Shown piece after piece: positions 44,093 to 55,456 of a stretch of DNA of 64,000 bases. The translations under genes were made by a program, and so were the position numbers. This stretch comes from Acinetobacter sp. XS-4 (GTDB lineage: Bacteria > Pseudomonadota > Gammaproteobacteria > Pseudomonadales > Moraxellaceae), in NCBI RefSeq assembly GCF_023920705.1, contig NZ_CP094657.1, positions 1,984,001-2,048,000 on the forward strand. Reading direction: 5' to 3'. Position 1 is the first letter of the stretch, and each line of letters opens with the position of its first letter. Below the pieces are notes generated by a model that was not told where the DNA came from, searched no databases, and was given only the letters and a program-made list of their open reading frames with translations.

Positions 44093-44647
44093 ATGCCACA
44101 TTCAGATCTTCCATTTCGTGCTTTAAGTGTACTGCATACCTCACGCTATCTTTTTAATAAATACGGCTTTCATAATGTTGGAGTAGACCGAATTATAGAG
44201 TCGGCAAAAATCCCAAAAGCCACGTTTTATAATTACTTTCACTCAAAAGAACGTCTCATTGAAATGAGCTTAAACTTTCAAAAAGACGGCCTTAAACATG
44301 AAGTCATATCGATTATCAATGTTCAAAAAGAATTAACGCTAATTGAAAAGCTCCGCAAAATTTATTACTTACACGCCGACTTAGATGGGCTTTACCATTT
44401 GCCGTTTAAAGCGATTTTTGAAATTGCTAAAACACATCCTAAGGCTTATCAGACCGTAGTTGATTATCGAAATTGGCTGATTAATGAAATCTATAATTTG
44501 CTTTTAAAAAGCAATGAAAATGCTTCAAAACAAGATGCGCACATGTTTTTGTTTGTGATTGATGGAGCAATGGTTCAGCTTTTAGATCCGAACAAACCAG
44601 ATGAAAGGAAGAGATTACTTGAGTATTTTTTAATACAGTTGGTGTGA
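44093..44647 (+). CDS. TetR-family transcriptional regulator
   Basis: A 184-residue regulator. The HTH reads HTSRYLFNKYGFHNVGVDRI, then IESAKIPKATFYNYFHSKERLI, at about residues 14-55; the rest is a small helical effector domain. It stands apart from the catabolic operon, separated by the structured segment, and no obvious target gene is adjacent. Starts at ATG 44093, seen 13 bases after a TTTTAGAACGG stretch. Confidence 0.87.
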   Translation: MPHSDLPFRALSVLHTSRYLFNKYGFHNVGVDRIIESAKIPKATFYNYFHSKERLIEMSLNFQKDGLKHEVISIINVQKELTLIEKLRKIYYLHADLDGLYHLPFKAIFEIAKTHPKAYQTVVDYRNWLINEIYNLLLKSNENASKQDAHMFLFVIDGAMVQLLDPNKPDERKRLLEYFLIQLV

Positions 44648-45339
44648 GTATTTGAAATACAGTATGTACTGTGGTGATGGAAATCTAAAGAATAGCTGTA
44701 CGCACGTACTATATCAGTTTTTCTAAGCCTGTAAAGGGTATTTATAAAATATATTTATAAATTTCAGTAAGATATAAAATATTCTGTGTGTTGAAATTTA
44801 GCCTAAGCAAATTAATAACTTTAATGCTCAAAAGGCAATTTAGGGAAAGAAATCTGTATCGCAGTAGCCAGTAGCCAAAAATGAAGCCCGTAAAGGTGGT
44901 AAGTAGCTTACGCGTTCTAGCTAGGGCAAATTAAAATGTAATGTCATTTTATAAAAAGCTGCCTAGAGTGTTTTTCTGGCTAAGATTAGAAATAGGGTTA
45001 GTCAATTTAAGTTGTTAAGAGTGCCACGGCCTAGTAAGTTGCTTGAGCAGTAGATACCAAGCTAAGAATTTACTGGATTAAAGAATCAACGGCGTAGCAG
45101 CAACGTAGAGTAGCCAGAGCCTTATATATGGTAGGTTTCCAAATCTTCTATTTAACATAATATACATTATGCGAATAGTTATATAATTCACTATTAAGTC
45201 CTTGATTCTGTTGTTGTACGTTTAGCTATACTTGTTGCCTCTACAAAGAATCATTAATTATTTTAGAGGCATACTATGAAGTTTATAAAAAAGACCTTTT
45301 GTTAAGGTCTTTTTGCACAGCTAAGTTAATTTAATAATT
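44648..45339. other. Gene-free gap of about 690 bases
   Basis: I see no credible gene. There are scattered hairpin-prone stretches and, at the right end, the terminator described separately. A TGCCTCTA/TAGAGGCA repeat near 45236-45271 may form a hairpin. The segment around 44820-45130 has slightly higher GC but no recognisable feature. Confidence 0.4.
45288..45314 (-). terminator. Terminator of the first sulfonate-binding-protein gene
   Basis: Perfect 11-bp stem AAAAAGACCTT (45288-45298) / AAGGTCTTTTT (45304-45314) with a five-base loop; A and T tracts on both sides allow use in either direction. It lies 26 bases beyond the stop at 45340. Confidence 0.85.
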
Positions 45340-46440
45340 TTATTTTGAAGAGTTCCAATAATTGACGTAATTCAACTGTTGAATTCCTCGCTCGACAAAC
45401 TCAGCATTTTGCCATTGTTTTACATTAACATCGCGTTTTATCAGTTTGGCCTTTAATGCAGTCTGTACACCTTCTTGTAGATGCCCTAGATAATATTCAT
45501 CCAAAAGTGGTGAAAAAACTGTTTTTAAGGATTTGTCTTGTAGACTTAATGCATAGAGTTCTGTTGGTAATCCTGCATTTTTAGTGACAAGTTGAATGGC
45601 ATTATCGCGGTTTTCAGGCTGTGAAACCCAATGTGCTGATTGTAAAACTGTATTGACCAATGTTTGGACAATTTCAGGATGTTGTTTAATAAACTCACTA
45701 CGACCCACCAGACCTGATTGAATTGTTCCAGCTCCATCCTGTCTCTGCCCAGTACTCAACGGAACCTCTACAATTTTCTGCTGTTTGAGCGCCAGAATTG
45801 ACATCAAACCCCAGCTTGCATCAATTTGCTTAGCTGCAAGTGCTGCATTGGCCGCAGCAGGATCCAAATTAATAATGCGGAAATCTTTTTCAGTAAAGCC
45901 ATACCGCTCGATATATTGATCAAACGACAATTGCATAGCAGTTCCTTGAAAAATTGCTATTCGTTTACCTTTTAACTGTTCGAGACTGGTATATCCTTTA
46001 TTTGGCAAAACCCCCAAATAAGCATCTATGTGCCGTCCAGTCGCTAACAATAATGTGGTATCGATTTGATTCGATTTACCAATAATAGCGGCTAAGTCAC
46101 CTAAAAAAGCAAAATCTAATTGTTTATTAGCCAAGGCTTCATTAATTACAGGTCCTGCACCTTTAAAAAATTGCCATTCAACCTGAATATTTTTCTTTGC
46201 TAATTCTTTTTCAAGTAACTGATTTAAATATATATAATCAACTAATGGAGTACCGCTGCTGTGTCTTTCACTACTGCTTAGATCAGGTACTGCAATTCTA
46301 ATTTTTACAATGTTTTCAGTCTGATTTGTTGTTTTTGATGGTGCTGATGAAGATGGTTTAAAAATAAATAATAGCAAAGCGACGAAAATAAGTGCAGGAA
46401 TAATCCAGATAAATCGATTACGTTTTGATAGTGTGGCCAT
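45340..46440 (-). CDS. Sulfonate/sulfate-ester ABC transporter substrate-binding protein (copy 1)
   Basis: A 366-residue protein of the SsuA/NrtT-TauT family. The N-terminus has one long hydrophobic stretch (IWIIPALIFVALLLFIF) and no clear cleavage site, so it may stay anchored in the inner membrane. FFKGAGPVINEALANKQLDFAFLGD is the family's ligand-site hallmark, and DPAAANAALAAKQIDASWG follows. No ATPase or permease genes are next to it; the ones at 62920-64000 may serve. It follows the TauD-like dioxygenase gene on the minus strand after 72 bases, and is a paralogue of the protein at 57781. Confidence 0.85.
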   Translation of the reverse strand: MATLSKRNRFIWIIPALIFVALLLFIFKPSSSAPSKTTNQTENIVKIRIAVPDLSSSERHSSGTPLVDYIYLNQLLEKELAKKNIQVEWQFFKGAGPVINEALANKQLDFAFLGDLAAIIGKSNQIDTTLLLATGRHIDAYLGVLPNKGYTSLEQLKGKRIAIFQGTAMQLSFDQYIERYGFTEKDFRIINLDPAAANAALAAKQIDASWGLMSILALKQQKIVEVPLSTGQRQDGAGTIQSGLVGRSEFIKQHPEIVQTLVNTVLQSAHWVSQPENRDNAIQLVTKNAGLPTELYALSLQDKSLKTVFSPLLDEYYLGHLQEGVQTALKAKLIKRDVNVKQWQNAEFVERGIQQLNYVNYWNSSK

Positions 46441-46512
46441 ATCGTTTTTCTCAACAACATATATAACGTCACTGCTTAACGACAGTGACGTTCTGCATGC
46501 TTAAAATGGTAT

Positions 46513-47466
46513 TTAGTTGGCATTTAAAACAGCGTGAAGCTTGGCTTTTTCGAGTTGTTCTGCTGATAAATCTTTGGGTAATGTGGTTTTACCTTTTAAG
46601 CCATGTACACCAGTCGTTACTTCACCTGCAAGTGTAATTCGGCGTACAACGCGATGTTGATCGCCATAATCGTTAACCGCATAGTGCTGTGTAGAGCGAT
46701 TATCCCAAATCACCACATCTCCTTCCTGCCATTGCCAACGCACTGTATTTTCTGGTCGCGTTACTTTTTCTTGTAAAATATTAAATAAAAGCTGTGAGTC
46801 ACTTTGGCTAAACCCCACAAGTCGTTTGAAAAAATGCCCCAGTAATAGGCTTTTCTTGCCCGTTTCTGGATGTAATACGACTACTGGATGCTCTGTCTCA
46901 TACTTGGTAGATACAAAAATTTTCTTCAGTCTTTCTAGTTGTTCAGGCTCAACATTTTGTTTTGGTCCACCATAATCATATTCATTTGAATGTACAGCTA
47001 CCAACTGTTCCGCAAATTGCTTTAAAAGCTCAGGAAGATCTTCATATGCAGTTTCAGTATTTGCCCAAGTTGTATCACCACCTGTTTCAGGGATGATTAG
47101 GCTTCTCAAGATACTAATTTTAGGATAGGCATCAACAAAAGTTACATCAGTATGCCAAGAATTGGCGCGTGCACCTTTTTGTGAGTCAAGTTCAAAAATA
47201 AAATCTGTGCCATCCACCGCAGGTACTGTTGGGTGTTTAACGGGTGAACCAAACAATTCTGCAAATTTCTCTTGTTCTGTGTCCCCCAAATGTTGCTGGC
47301 CACGAAAGAAGAGTACTTTATGCTCTAGTAGCGCATCGTGTATAAACTGAACTGTAGGTGAATCAAGCTCAGAGCTTAAATAAATGCCTGATATTTCAGC
47401 CCCAATTCGACCAGTTAATTTTTTAACTTGTAGTTGTTGTGCTGGTTTCTGAATAAATGTGGTCAT
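46513..47466 (-). CDS. TauD/TfdA-family dioxygenase (alkylsulfatase/taurine type, copy 1)
   Basis: A 317-residue Fe(II)/2-oxoglutarate dioxygenase. The iron ligands are HTD in NSWHTDVTF and the distal His in NRSTQHYAVND; the Arg of RVVRRITL binds 2-oxoglutarate. Closest family members are AtsK (alkylsulfatase) and TauD. It would release sulfite or sulfate from an organosulfur compound by hydroxylating the carbon bearing sulfur. RBS AGGAAA at 6 bases. Divergent from the Crp-like gene at 47688. Confidence 0.88.
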   Translation of the reverse strand: MTTFIQKPAQQLQVKKLTGRIGAEISGIYLSSELDSPTVQFIHDALLEHKVLFFRGQQHLGDTEQEKFAELFGSPVKHPTVPAVDGTDFIFELDSQKGARANSWHTDVTFVDAYPKISILRSLIIPETGGDTTWANTETAYEDLPELLKQFAEQLVAVHSNEYDYGGPKQNVEPEQLERLKKIFVSTKYETEHPVVVLHPETGKKSLLLGHFFKRLVGFSQSDSQLLFNILQEKVTRPENTVRWQWQEGDVVIWDNRSTQHYAVNDYGDQHRVVRRITLAGEVTTGVHGLKGKTTLPKDLSAEQLEKAKLHAVLNAN

Positions 47467-47687
47467 GTTAATTTCCTGTCATAATATATGACTGAATTTT
47501 TATCAGAAACGGCGGCTTATTCTGTTATTTCAGAGACAATCCATCACGTAAAAAATTATTTTGATATTTAAATAATTAATAACACGCACATATGAAAATT
47601 AAATATGAAATTATATTTTTTTGAAATTTGAATAAATTTTAACTCTGATAAGCTGTTTAAAATCTTAGTTTATATCTCTGATTTATT

Positions 47688-48509
47688 ATGAAAGCATCAT
47701 CAATTATCGAGTTCAGGAATCCTATCTCAAAATATCAGAATGATTTTGACGGTGGACAATCTTTGGATCATCAAATTATAACGAATGAATTTATTCACAA
47801 GAGTATTCGTATTTTAGAAAATTATCAGGTTATTCAATCTTTATCTAATACAGAAAAATCTACGCTTATTCAGCATTTAAAAATAAGAAAGTATTATCAT
47901 AATCAAACGATATACAATCAAAATGATCCGTGTACTGATATCAATATTTTGCTTGAAGGCGCGCTTAAACTTGGCTGGAGCACATCTCAAGGCAAATATC
48001 ACACTGATATTTTTGTGCCCTCAGGTACATTAATCAATATTGTTCCGATCGTAACGGGTCAACCCCTACTTCACGACCATATTGCACAAGGTAGAACGGT
48101 AATTGCCAACCTTCCTGGCCAATTGTTTATGGATGTCATCAGAAATAACGCAGATGCTTTGTTTATGGTGTTGAAATTAATCTGTGTAAGAACACAGCTA
48201 AATCGTGAACAAAACTTCATTTATTCAACTGAAACATTGCAAACTCGTCTCGCTAAAAAACTAGTTTTTCTAGTGGATTATCATTCCTATCAGGATAAAG
48301 ATAAAATTTTACTGAATCTCAAATTGAGTCAGGAAAATCTGGCAGAACTTTTGCAGACTTCAAGACAAAGCATTAATAAAGAACTAGCAGCACTTTCGAA
48401 CCAAAACATCATTGAGGTTAAATATAACCAAATCTTTATTTTGGACTTTGAAAAGCTAAGCGATATTGCTCAGACTCATCAGTTCAACAGTACCACCAAG
48501 TTCCTTTGA
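47688..48509 (+). CDS. Crp/Fnr-family regulator (sulfur module copy 1)
   Basis: A 273-residue regulator. A cNMP-binding-like beta barrel spans about residues 60-165, followed by a long helix and an HTH_Crp domain (LSQENLAELLQTSRQSINKELAAL, about 215-240). No Cys cluster for an iron-sulfur centre is seen, so it is more Crp-like than Fnr-like. It faces the dioxygenase-binding-protein pair across a 221-base gap. Clear paralogue of the regulator at 59927, with the same DNA-reading helix apart from a few residues. Confidence 0.85.
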   Translation: MKASSIIEFRNPISKYQNDFDGGQSLDHQIITNEFIHKSIRILENYQVIQSLSNTEKSTLIQHLKIRKYYHNQTIYNQNDPCTDINILLEGALKLGWSTSQGKYHTDIFVPSGTLINIVPIVTGQPLLHDHIAQGRTVIANLPGQLFMDVIRNNADALFMVLKLICVRTQLNREQNFIYSTETLQTRLAKKLVFLVDYHSYQDKDKILLNLKLSQENLAELLQTSRQSINKELAALSNQNIIEVKYNQIFILDFEKLSDIAQTHQFNSTTKFL

Positions 48510-48623
48510 TATATCTGCTTTTGTCATAATGATATGATTTTATTAGGAGATAACTGTCAGAATAGAAACAGAATAAAAATTTGTCATATTTACACTAAGC
48601 GTTTTAGTCGATTTGTTGGATAA

Positions 48624-50291
<1,668 letters not shown>

Positions 50292-50323
50292 AATAACGAA
50301 GAGATTAGTCTTTAGATTGTACT

Positions 50324-50346
50324 AAGCCAGCACCTCATGCTGGCTT
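50324..50346 (+). terminator. Terminator after the arylsulfatase gene
   Basis: Nine-bp stem AAGCCAGCA (50324-50332) / TGCTGGCTT (50338-50346) followed by TT, 33 bases past the stop. Confidence 0.85.
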
Positions 50347-50512
50347 TTACATTTGCCACCTGAACAATATTTTAAAAGGCTATGTTTAAAAATTACTATT
50401 AAATATAAAGATAAGATCATCAAAATATAAACTTAAGTTTGTACTGATAATGACAGTGTTCAATTACGTAAAAATTAAAATCAACACAAAGAAAACACAA
50501 ATGGAGTCATTA

Positions 50513-52990
50513 ATGTCAGTTCAAAAGCACACCTTTCATTTTAAGAGAAAAAGATTAGTTTTAAATAAAATCACGCAAAGTCTGTTTATTTCACTTATAG
50601 GGTGTGCAGGATATTCATCTATTGTCTATGCCGAAGATACTCCCACTACTTCAGGTACAGCGGTAACGGAAGCCAGTACGTCAAATTCACAGTCAAACAG
50701 TAAAGCAGATGATGTCATTCAGCTTGCAGATGTTATTGTGACTACTCGAAGACGTGAAGAAAAAGCACAAAATGTTCCAACACCAATTAGTATTTTAAGT
50801 GCCAAAACACTGGAAACACAGAAACTCAGTAAACTTGAAGATCTACAACAAGCCCTACCCAGTCTTAATGTTGCTTTTTTGAACCCACGTCAATCTAGTG
50901 TAGCAGTTCGAGGTTTGGGTAATAACCCAGCCAGTGATGGTTTGGAAGCTAGTGTTGGGGTCTATCTGGACAATGTTTACTTAGGTCGCCCGGGCATGGC
51001 TGTATTTGATTTATTAGATATTGCTCAACTCGAATTATTACGCGGGCCACAAGGGACATTATTTGGTAAAAATACTACGGCAGGCTTATTAAACATTAGC
51101 TCAAAACAGCCAACCTTCGACCCAGACCATTCTGCTGAAATTTCTTTTGGTTCACGCAATTATTTGCAAGCTAAAGGAACGTTTTCAGATGCTCTATCCG
51201 AAAATGTAGCAGGCCGACTCTCTTTTTATAAAACAACTCAGGATGGTTTTATTCATAACACCTATAATGGTAAAGATTATAACAATACAGATCGTGAAGG
51301 TGTTCGCGGTCAAATTCTCTGGAAACCGCAAGAGAATTTTAATTTACGTCTAATTGCAGATTACAACAAACAAGATGATGATCAAGGCGCGATGGTGGTG
51401 TACTACGCTGGGCCAACGTTTAACAGTACCGTATATGGAAATAACTACAATCGCTACTTAGAAAATGCCACACAGTCAGGTGCCAAAAATCTTTATACCA
51501 ACTGGAAAGATAAACAAATTCATTCAGATGCCCCACAACATATGTCTGTTGAACAAGGTGGTGGATCGGCAGAAGCCAATTGGTCGCTAGATAGCGGTAA
51601 AAAAATTACGTCGATCAGTGCATATCGCTTTTGGAACTTCACTCCAACTAACAGTGATTTTATCAGCTCAAATGCATTGATTAATGGTGGTGTTTCGGTT
51701 CGAGATAAACAGTATTCTCAAGAGCTACGTCTAACATCTGCTGGAAATCAAAAAGTGGATTGGGTAACTGGCCTATATTACTTTCAGCAACATTTAGACA
51801 ATACGACTTTCTCTTTATATGGAGATACGGCGGACGCATTTTATCTTTATAACGTACCAAGCGTGAGAACCTTAATTGCAAATGGTCAATCGAATATTTT
51901 GAATAATCGAGATTCGTATTCATATGGAACAACTGAGACAAAAAGCTCAGCATTATTTGGTCAAAGTACATGGCATGCGACACCGAAGCTAGACATCACT
52001 ACAGGTGCACGGGTCACCTATGAAGATAAATCTGCCAGTATCTACAGAACTGACCCTATTGGGGGTACTCCAGTTTCGGGTTTAAGTGTAGCAGAGCGTA
52101 ATTTACTAAATGCCCAGCTTGGTGCATATGACTCAGGTGAACTCAAGCAACATGGTTTAAGTTACTCTGGCTTACTGACTGGCAGCTATCGTTTAAATCC
52201 AAGCACATTGGCCTATGCAACGTATTCGCACGGCGAGAAATCAGGGGGCTTTAACCTGAGCATTGGTTCTGCACCAGCAGCGGGTGCTAACTCGTTAAAG
52301 GTTGATCCTGAAAAAGCAGATAACTATGAAATTGGATTAAAACAGAATTTTCTTAATAATACCTTACAGCTCAATAGCAATATATTCTGGATTGATGTTT
52401 CTGACTATCAAACCACAAGCTATGAACAAGTCGGTAACTCTGTCGTGAGTGTATTGGCAAATGCAGGTAAAGTACGCAGCCGAGGGATCGAACTCGATGC
52501 AACTTATCAACCTATTCGTCGCCTTACACTTAACTTTAATGGTTCTCTTAACGATACCACTTATACAGAATACAAAAATGCCCCGGCTCCATCCAATATC
52601 AGCATTCCAACAGGCGTAAATACACAAGATCTGTCTGGAGAACGTGTATATGGCGTACCGAAGTGGATTGCAAATTTCAATTTCCGTTATGACTTAGCTG
52701 AACACAATAACTGGCAGCCCTATGTTTCGGGTAGTTATACTTGGCGAGATTGGTCATATGGCTCTTTAGATAATAACCCGTACAGTGTCATTAAAGCCTA
52801 TGGATTAACAAATGCGAGTTTAGGTGCTCGACATCATATTGGTGAAAATGAACTGGATGTTGCGCTATGGGTAAAAAACCTCACCAATGAAACCTATGTA
52901 ACCAATACATGGAATTCTTCTAATGGTATTGTTCTCGCTAGTTTAGGTCAGCCTCGTACTATTGGTGCAACCGTGAAACTTAGCTTTTAA
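50513..52990 (+). CDS. TonB-dependent outer membrane receptor (sulfate-ester uptake candidate)
   Basis: An 825-residue receptor. Start at ATG 50513, six bases after GGAG. A signal peptide ends at YAEDT; a plug domain follows (VIVTTRRREEKAQNVPTPISILS is the TonB-box region, then QALPSLNVAFLNPRQSSVAVRGLG), then a barrel ending in GATVKLSF with the required terminal Phe. Its place between the arylsulfatase and the rest of the sulfur island suggests that it imports a sulfate ester or sulfonate rather than iron. No evidence for a siderophore pathway here. Confidence 0.88.
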   Translation: MSVQKHTFHFKRKRLVLNKITQSLFISLIGCAGYSSIVYAEDTPTTSGTAVTEASTSNSQSNSKADDVIQLADVIVTTRRREEKAQNVPTPISILSAKTLETQKLSKLEDLQQALPSLNVAFLNPRQSSVAVRGLGNNPASDGLEASVGVYLDNVYLGRPGMAVFDLLDIAQLELLRGPQGTLFGKNTTAGLLNISSKQPTFDPDHSAEISFGSRNYLQAKGTFSDALSENVAGRLSFYKTTQDGFIHNTYNGKDYNNTDREGVRGQILWKPQENFNLRLIADYNKQDDDQGAMVVYYAGPTFNSTVYGNNYNRYLENATQSGAKNLYTNWKDKQIHSDAPQHMSVEQGGGSAEANWSLDSGKKITSISAYRFWNFTPTNSDFISSNALINGGVSVRDKQYSQELRLTSAGNQKVDWVTGLYYFQQHLDNTTFSLYGDTADAFYLYNVPSVRTLIANGQSNILNNRDSYSYGTTETKSSALFGQSTWHATPKLDITTGARVTYEDKSASIYRTDPIGGTPVSGLSVAERNLLNAQLGAYDSGELKQHGLSYSGLLTGSYRLNPSTLAYATYSHGEKSGGFNLSIGSAPAAGANSLKVDPEKADNYEIGLKQNFLNNTLQLNSNIFWIDVSDYQTTSYEQVGNSVVSVLANAGKVRSRGIELDATYQPIRRLTLNFNGSLNDTTYTEYKNAPAPSNISIPTGVNTQDLSGERVYGVPKWIANFNFRYDLAEHNNWQPYVSGSYTWRDWSYGSLDNNPYSVIKAYGLTNASLGARHHIGENELDVALWVKNLTNETYVTNTWNSSNGIVLASLGQPRTIGATVKLSF

Positions 52991-53009
52991 CAAATAAAAT
53001 GCTCAATCA

Positions 53010-53043
53010 TTGCAGCATTGGCTCCTTGAAAGCCATGCTGCAA
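53010..53043. terminator. Bidirectional terminator between convergent genes
   Basis: TTGCAGCATTGGCT (53010-53023) pairs with AGCCATGCTGCAA (53031-53043) with one bulged base; A/T-rich tails on both sides. It separates the receptor (+) from the reductase (-). Confidence 0.7.
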
Positions 53044-53056
53044 ATTTTGTATAGAG

Positions 53057-54055
53057 TTATGGCGTATTTAGAATAGTATCAATCTGAGTCAACTCATCTG
53101 CACTAAACGTCGTATTTTGCAATGCTTTTAAGTTTTCGATGATCTGCTCTGGTCGACTAGCCCCTATGATTGTCGATGTAATCCGTTCATCTCTTAAAAC
53201 CCATGACAATGAAAATTGAGCCAATGTTTGGTCTCGATGCTTTGCTATTTCATTTAACTGCTGTATTTGCTGTAGCTTCAATGCAACGAGATGCTCTGAC
53301 TGTAAATAACGGCTACCACGCCCGATACGTGAGTCTTCAGGTACACCATTCAGATATCGTCCAGCCAAAAGGCCTTGGGCCAGTGGTGAGAACGTAATTA
53401 CACCAAAACCCTCTTGTTTAGCAGTCTCCGTTAAACCTTGCTCGATCTGTCGTTCAAAAAAATTGTAAATCGGTTGATGCAAAGTAAGTGGAACGTGATA
53501 GTCCTGAAGCAATTCTATCAACTGTAAAGTTAACTCTGGTGTATATCCAGAAGAAATCCCCACATAGAGAGCTTTACCTTGTTGCACAATATCAGCAAGT
53601 GTTTTGGCTGTTTCTTCAAGAGGTGTCTCTGGGTCATAACGATGTGAATAAAAAATATCGACATAATCAAGCCCTAGTCGCTGTAAGCTTTGATCAAGAC
53701 TAGCCATCAGATATTTTCGGCTGCTACCACCTTGTCCAAAAGGTCCAGGCCACATGTCCCAGCCAGCCTTTGTCGAAATAATGAGTTCATCTCGATATGG
53801 CTTGAAGTCAGTTTTTAAAAAGTGCCCAATATTTTTCTCTGCACTTCCATACGGTGTTCCATAATTATTGGCTAGATCGAAATGATTAATTCCATGATCA
53901 AACGCCGTGTAAAGTACTGATTTTTGTTGCTGAATTGGAGTGTCATCTCCAAAGTTATGCCAGCAACCGAGTGACAATGGGGGTAATACCAAACCACTAT
54001 TTTTAATTTTTCGATATTGGAATGATTGGTATCGTTCTGAATTTGCGAGATACAT
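53057..54055 (-). CDS. Aldo/keto reductase
   Basis: A 332-residue NADPH-dependent reductase of the AKR family (YghZ-like group): LGCWHNFGDD near the start, DLANNYGTPYGSAE with the catalytic Asp and Tyr, and STKAGWDMW with the catalytic Lys. SGYTP and the long SPLAQGLLAGRY segment match the group that reduces methylglyoxal or other aldehydes. Twelve bases after the LLM monooxygenase gene, so the aldehyde left after desulfonation may be its substrate. Confidence 0.87.
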   Translation of the reverse strand: MYLANSERYQSFQYRKIKNSGLVLPPLSLGCWHNFGDDTPIQQQKSVLYTAFDHGINHFDLANNYGTPYGSAEKNIGHFLKTDFKPYRDELIISTKAGWDMWPGPFGQGGSSRKYLMASLDQSLQRLGLDYVDIFYSHRYDPETPLEETAKTLADIVQQGKALYVGISSGYTPELTLQLIELLQDYHVPLTLHQPIYNFFERQIEQGLTETAKQEGFGVITFSPLAQGLLAGRYLNGVPEDSRIGRGSRYLQSEHLVALKLQQIQQLNEIAKHRDQTLAQFSLSWVLRDERITSTIIGASRPEQIIENLKALQNTTFSADELTQIDTILNTP

Positions 54056-54066
54056 ACTTTGTCCTT

Positions 54067-55395
54067 TTATTCGGTAGCAGCCAAGAGGCCAAGGTTTTGT
54101 CTTAATGTTTGACCTTCGTATTCTTTGCGGAATAAATTGCGCTGTTGAAGGATGGGAATAACCAGATCGACAAAGTCTCTAATTCCGTTTGATATGACGG
54201 CAGGCATAATGTTAAATCCATCTGCTGCACCACTAACGAACCATTCTTCAAGCTGATCGGCGATATATTCTGGCGTACCAACCAAACAAAAATGCCCTCG
54301 TCCTGAAGCAATACGTTGATAGAGCTGTTTAATGGTTAGACCCTGCTCTTGTCCGAGTGCTTGAATCAATTGCTGGCGACTTTGTTGCCCAGTTTGGGTC
54401 TCGGATAAATCTAAGGAAGCTAAAGGTTGATTCACATCAACATCGCTTAAGTCAAAATTGCCCAACATTCTTCCTAAAAGCCCAAGGCCAATGTCATCAT
54501 CAACGAGTTCATCTAAAAGCTGTTGCTGTTTCTTGGCTTCTTCATTCGTATGAGCAACAAGCACATATACACCGGGCATGACCACTAACTCATGTTCTTG
54601 GCGATCAAAGTCTTTAAGACGTTGCTTTACATCGCTATAAAATTGCTGTGCAGCGGCTAAGTTAGATTGCGCAGTAAAAATGACATCTGCTGTACGAGCT
54701 GCCAGATTTTTACCTCGTTCTGAGCTACCTGCTTGAACCACCACAGGGTGAGACTGTGGGCTTGGGCTAATATTGAGTGGACCTTTTACCTGAAAAATAT
54801 CACCGCAATGATTGAGCGTGTGTACCTTATCTGGATTAAAGAAAATACCTCTGGCTTTATCATGAATAGCTGCATCTTCATCCCAACTCTTCCAAAGTCC
54901 TTTTACGACATCGTGAAATTCTTCAGCACGTGCATAGCGGTCTTGATGTTTGATATGTTCCTTTGTGCTGAAATTTTTCGCCTCAAGGGCAAAATCGGTG
55001 GTGACGAGGTTCCAGCCTGCACGTCCAGCAGAAATCTGGTCTAAAGAAGCAAACTTTCTTGCGAGATGATATGGTTCGTTATAGGTTGTTGTGGCTGTCC
55101 CAATGAGCCCAATATGACGGGTTTGTGTCGCAATTGCTGAAAGTAATGTGAGTGGTTCAATCTCGTTACCGCGAATTTTGCCTGATGTCGCAGTTGCTGG
55201 ATCAACAGCTAAACTATCGGCAAAAAAAATGGCATCAAATTTCCCCTCTTCAGCTATTTTTGCTGCACTTAAGTAGCGTTCATAGGGACTTAGATTTAAT
55301 TGACTCGCTGGATGTCTCCAACTGGCCAAATGATGGCCATAACCGTCTAAAAATAAATTAAGGTGAAGCTTTCTTGTAGGCGAAGGATTACTCAT
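54067..55395 (-). CDS. LLM-class flavin-dependent monooxygenase (NtaA/SnaA/DszA group)
   Basis: A 442-residue FMNH2-dependent monooxygenase. LHLNLFLDGYGHHLASWRHP, the ADSLAVDPATATSG stretch, and HRIGL-like LIGTATTTYNEPYHLARKFASLDQISAGRAGWNLVTT are characteristic of the NtaA/DszA group of the luciferase superfamily. Such enzymes oxidise C-S or C-N bonds (sulfones, nitrilotriacetate) and need a separate flavin reductase, which is not seen here. Likely step: oxygenative cleavage of a sulfonated or sulfone substrate. Confidence 0.87.
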   Translation of the reverse strand: MSNPSPTRKLHLNLFLDGYGHHLASWRHPASQLNLSPYERYLSAAKIAEEGKFDAIFFADSLAVDPATATSGKIRGNEIEPLTLLSAIATQTRHIGLIGTATTTYNEPYHLARKFASLDQISAGRAGWNLVTTDFALEAKNFSTKEHIKHQDRYARAEEFHDVVKGLWKSWDEDAAIHDKARGIFFNPDKVHTLNHCGDIFQVKGPLNISPSPQSHPVVVQAGSSERGKNLAARTADVIFTAQSNLAAAQQFYSDVKQRLKDFDRQEHELVVMPGVYVLVAHTNEEAKKQQQLLDELVDDDIGLGLLGRMLGNFDLSDVDVNQPLASLDLSETQTGQQSRQQLIQALGQEQGLTIKQLYQRIASGRGHFCLVGTPEYIADQLEEWFVSGAADGFNIMPAVISNGIRDFVDLVIPILQQRNLFRKEYEGQTLRQNLGLLAATE

Positions 55396-55418
55396 TTTAA
55401 TCAGTCCAATTGATGGGT

Positions 55419-55444
55419 GTACACCTCGAAAAAACGAGGCGTAC
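55419..55444 (-). terminator. Hairpin at the end of the second TonB receptor gene
   Basis: GTAC-A-CCTCG / CGAGG-C-GTAC with a six-A loop (T in the minus-strand RNA). It lies 13 bases beyond the receptor stop, ahead of the monooxygenase gene, and may partly terminate the message. Confidence 0.55.
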
Positions 55445-55456
55445 TAGACATACTTT

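Noticed and set aside
45273..45305. A ten-codon frame (ATGAAGTTTATAAAA...) before the terminator at 45288-45314
   Set aside because: It runs straight into the terminator stem, has no credible ribosome site, and shows no leader-peptide codon run.
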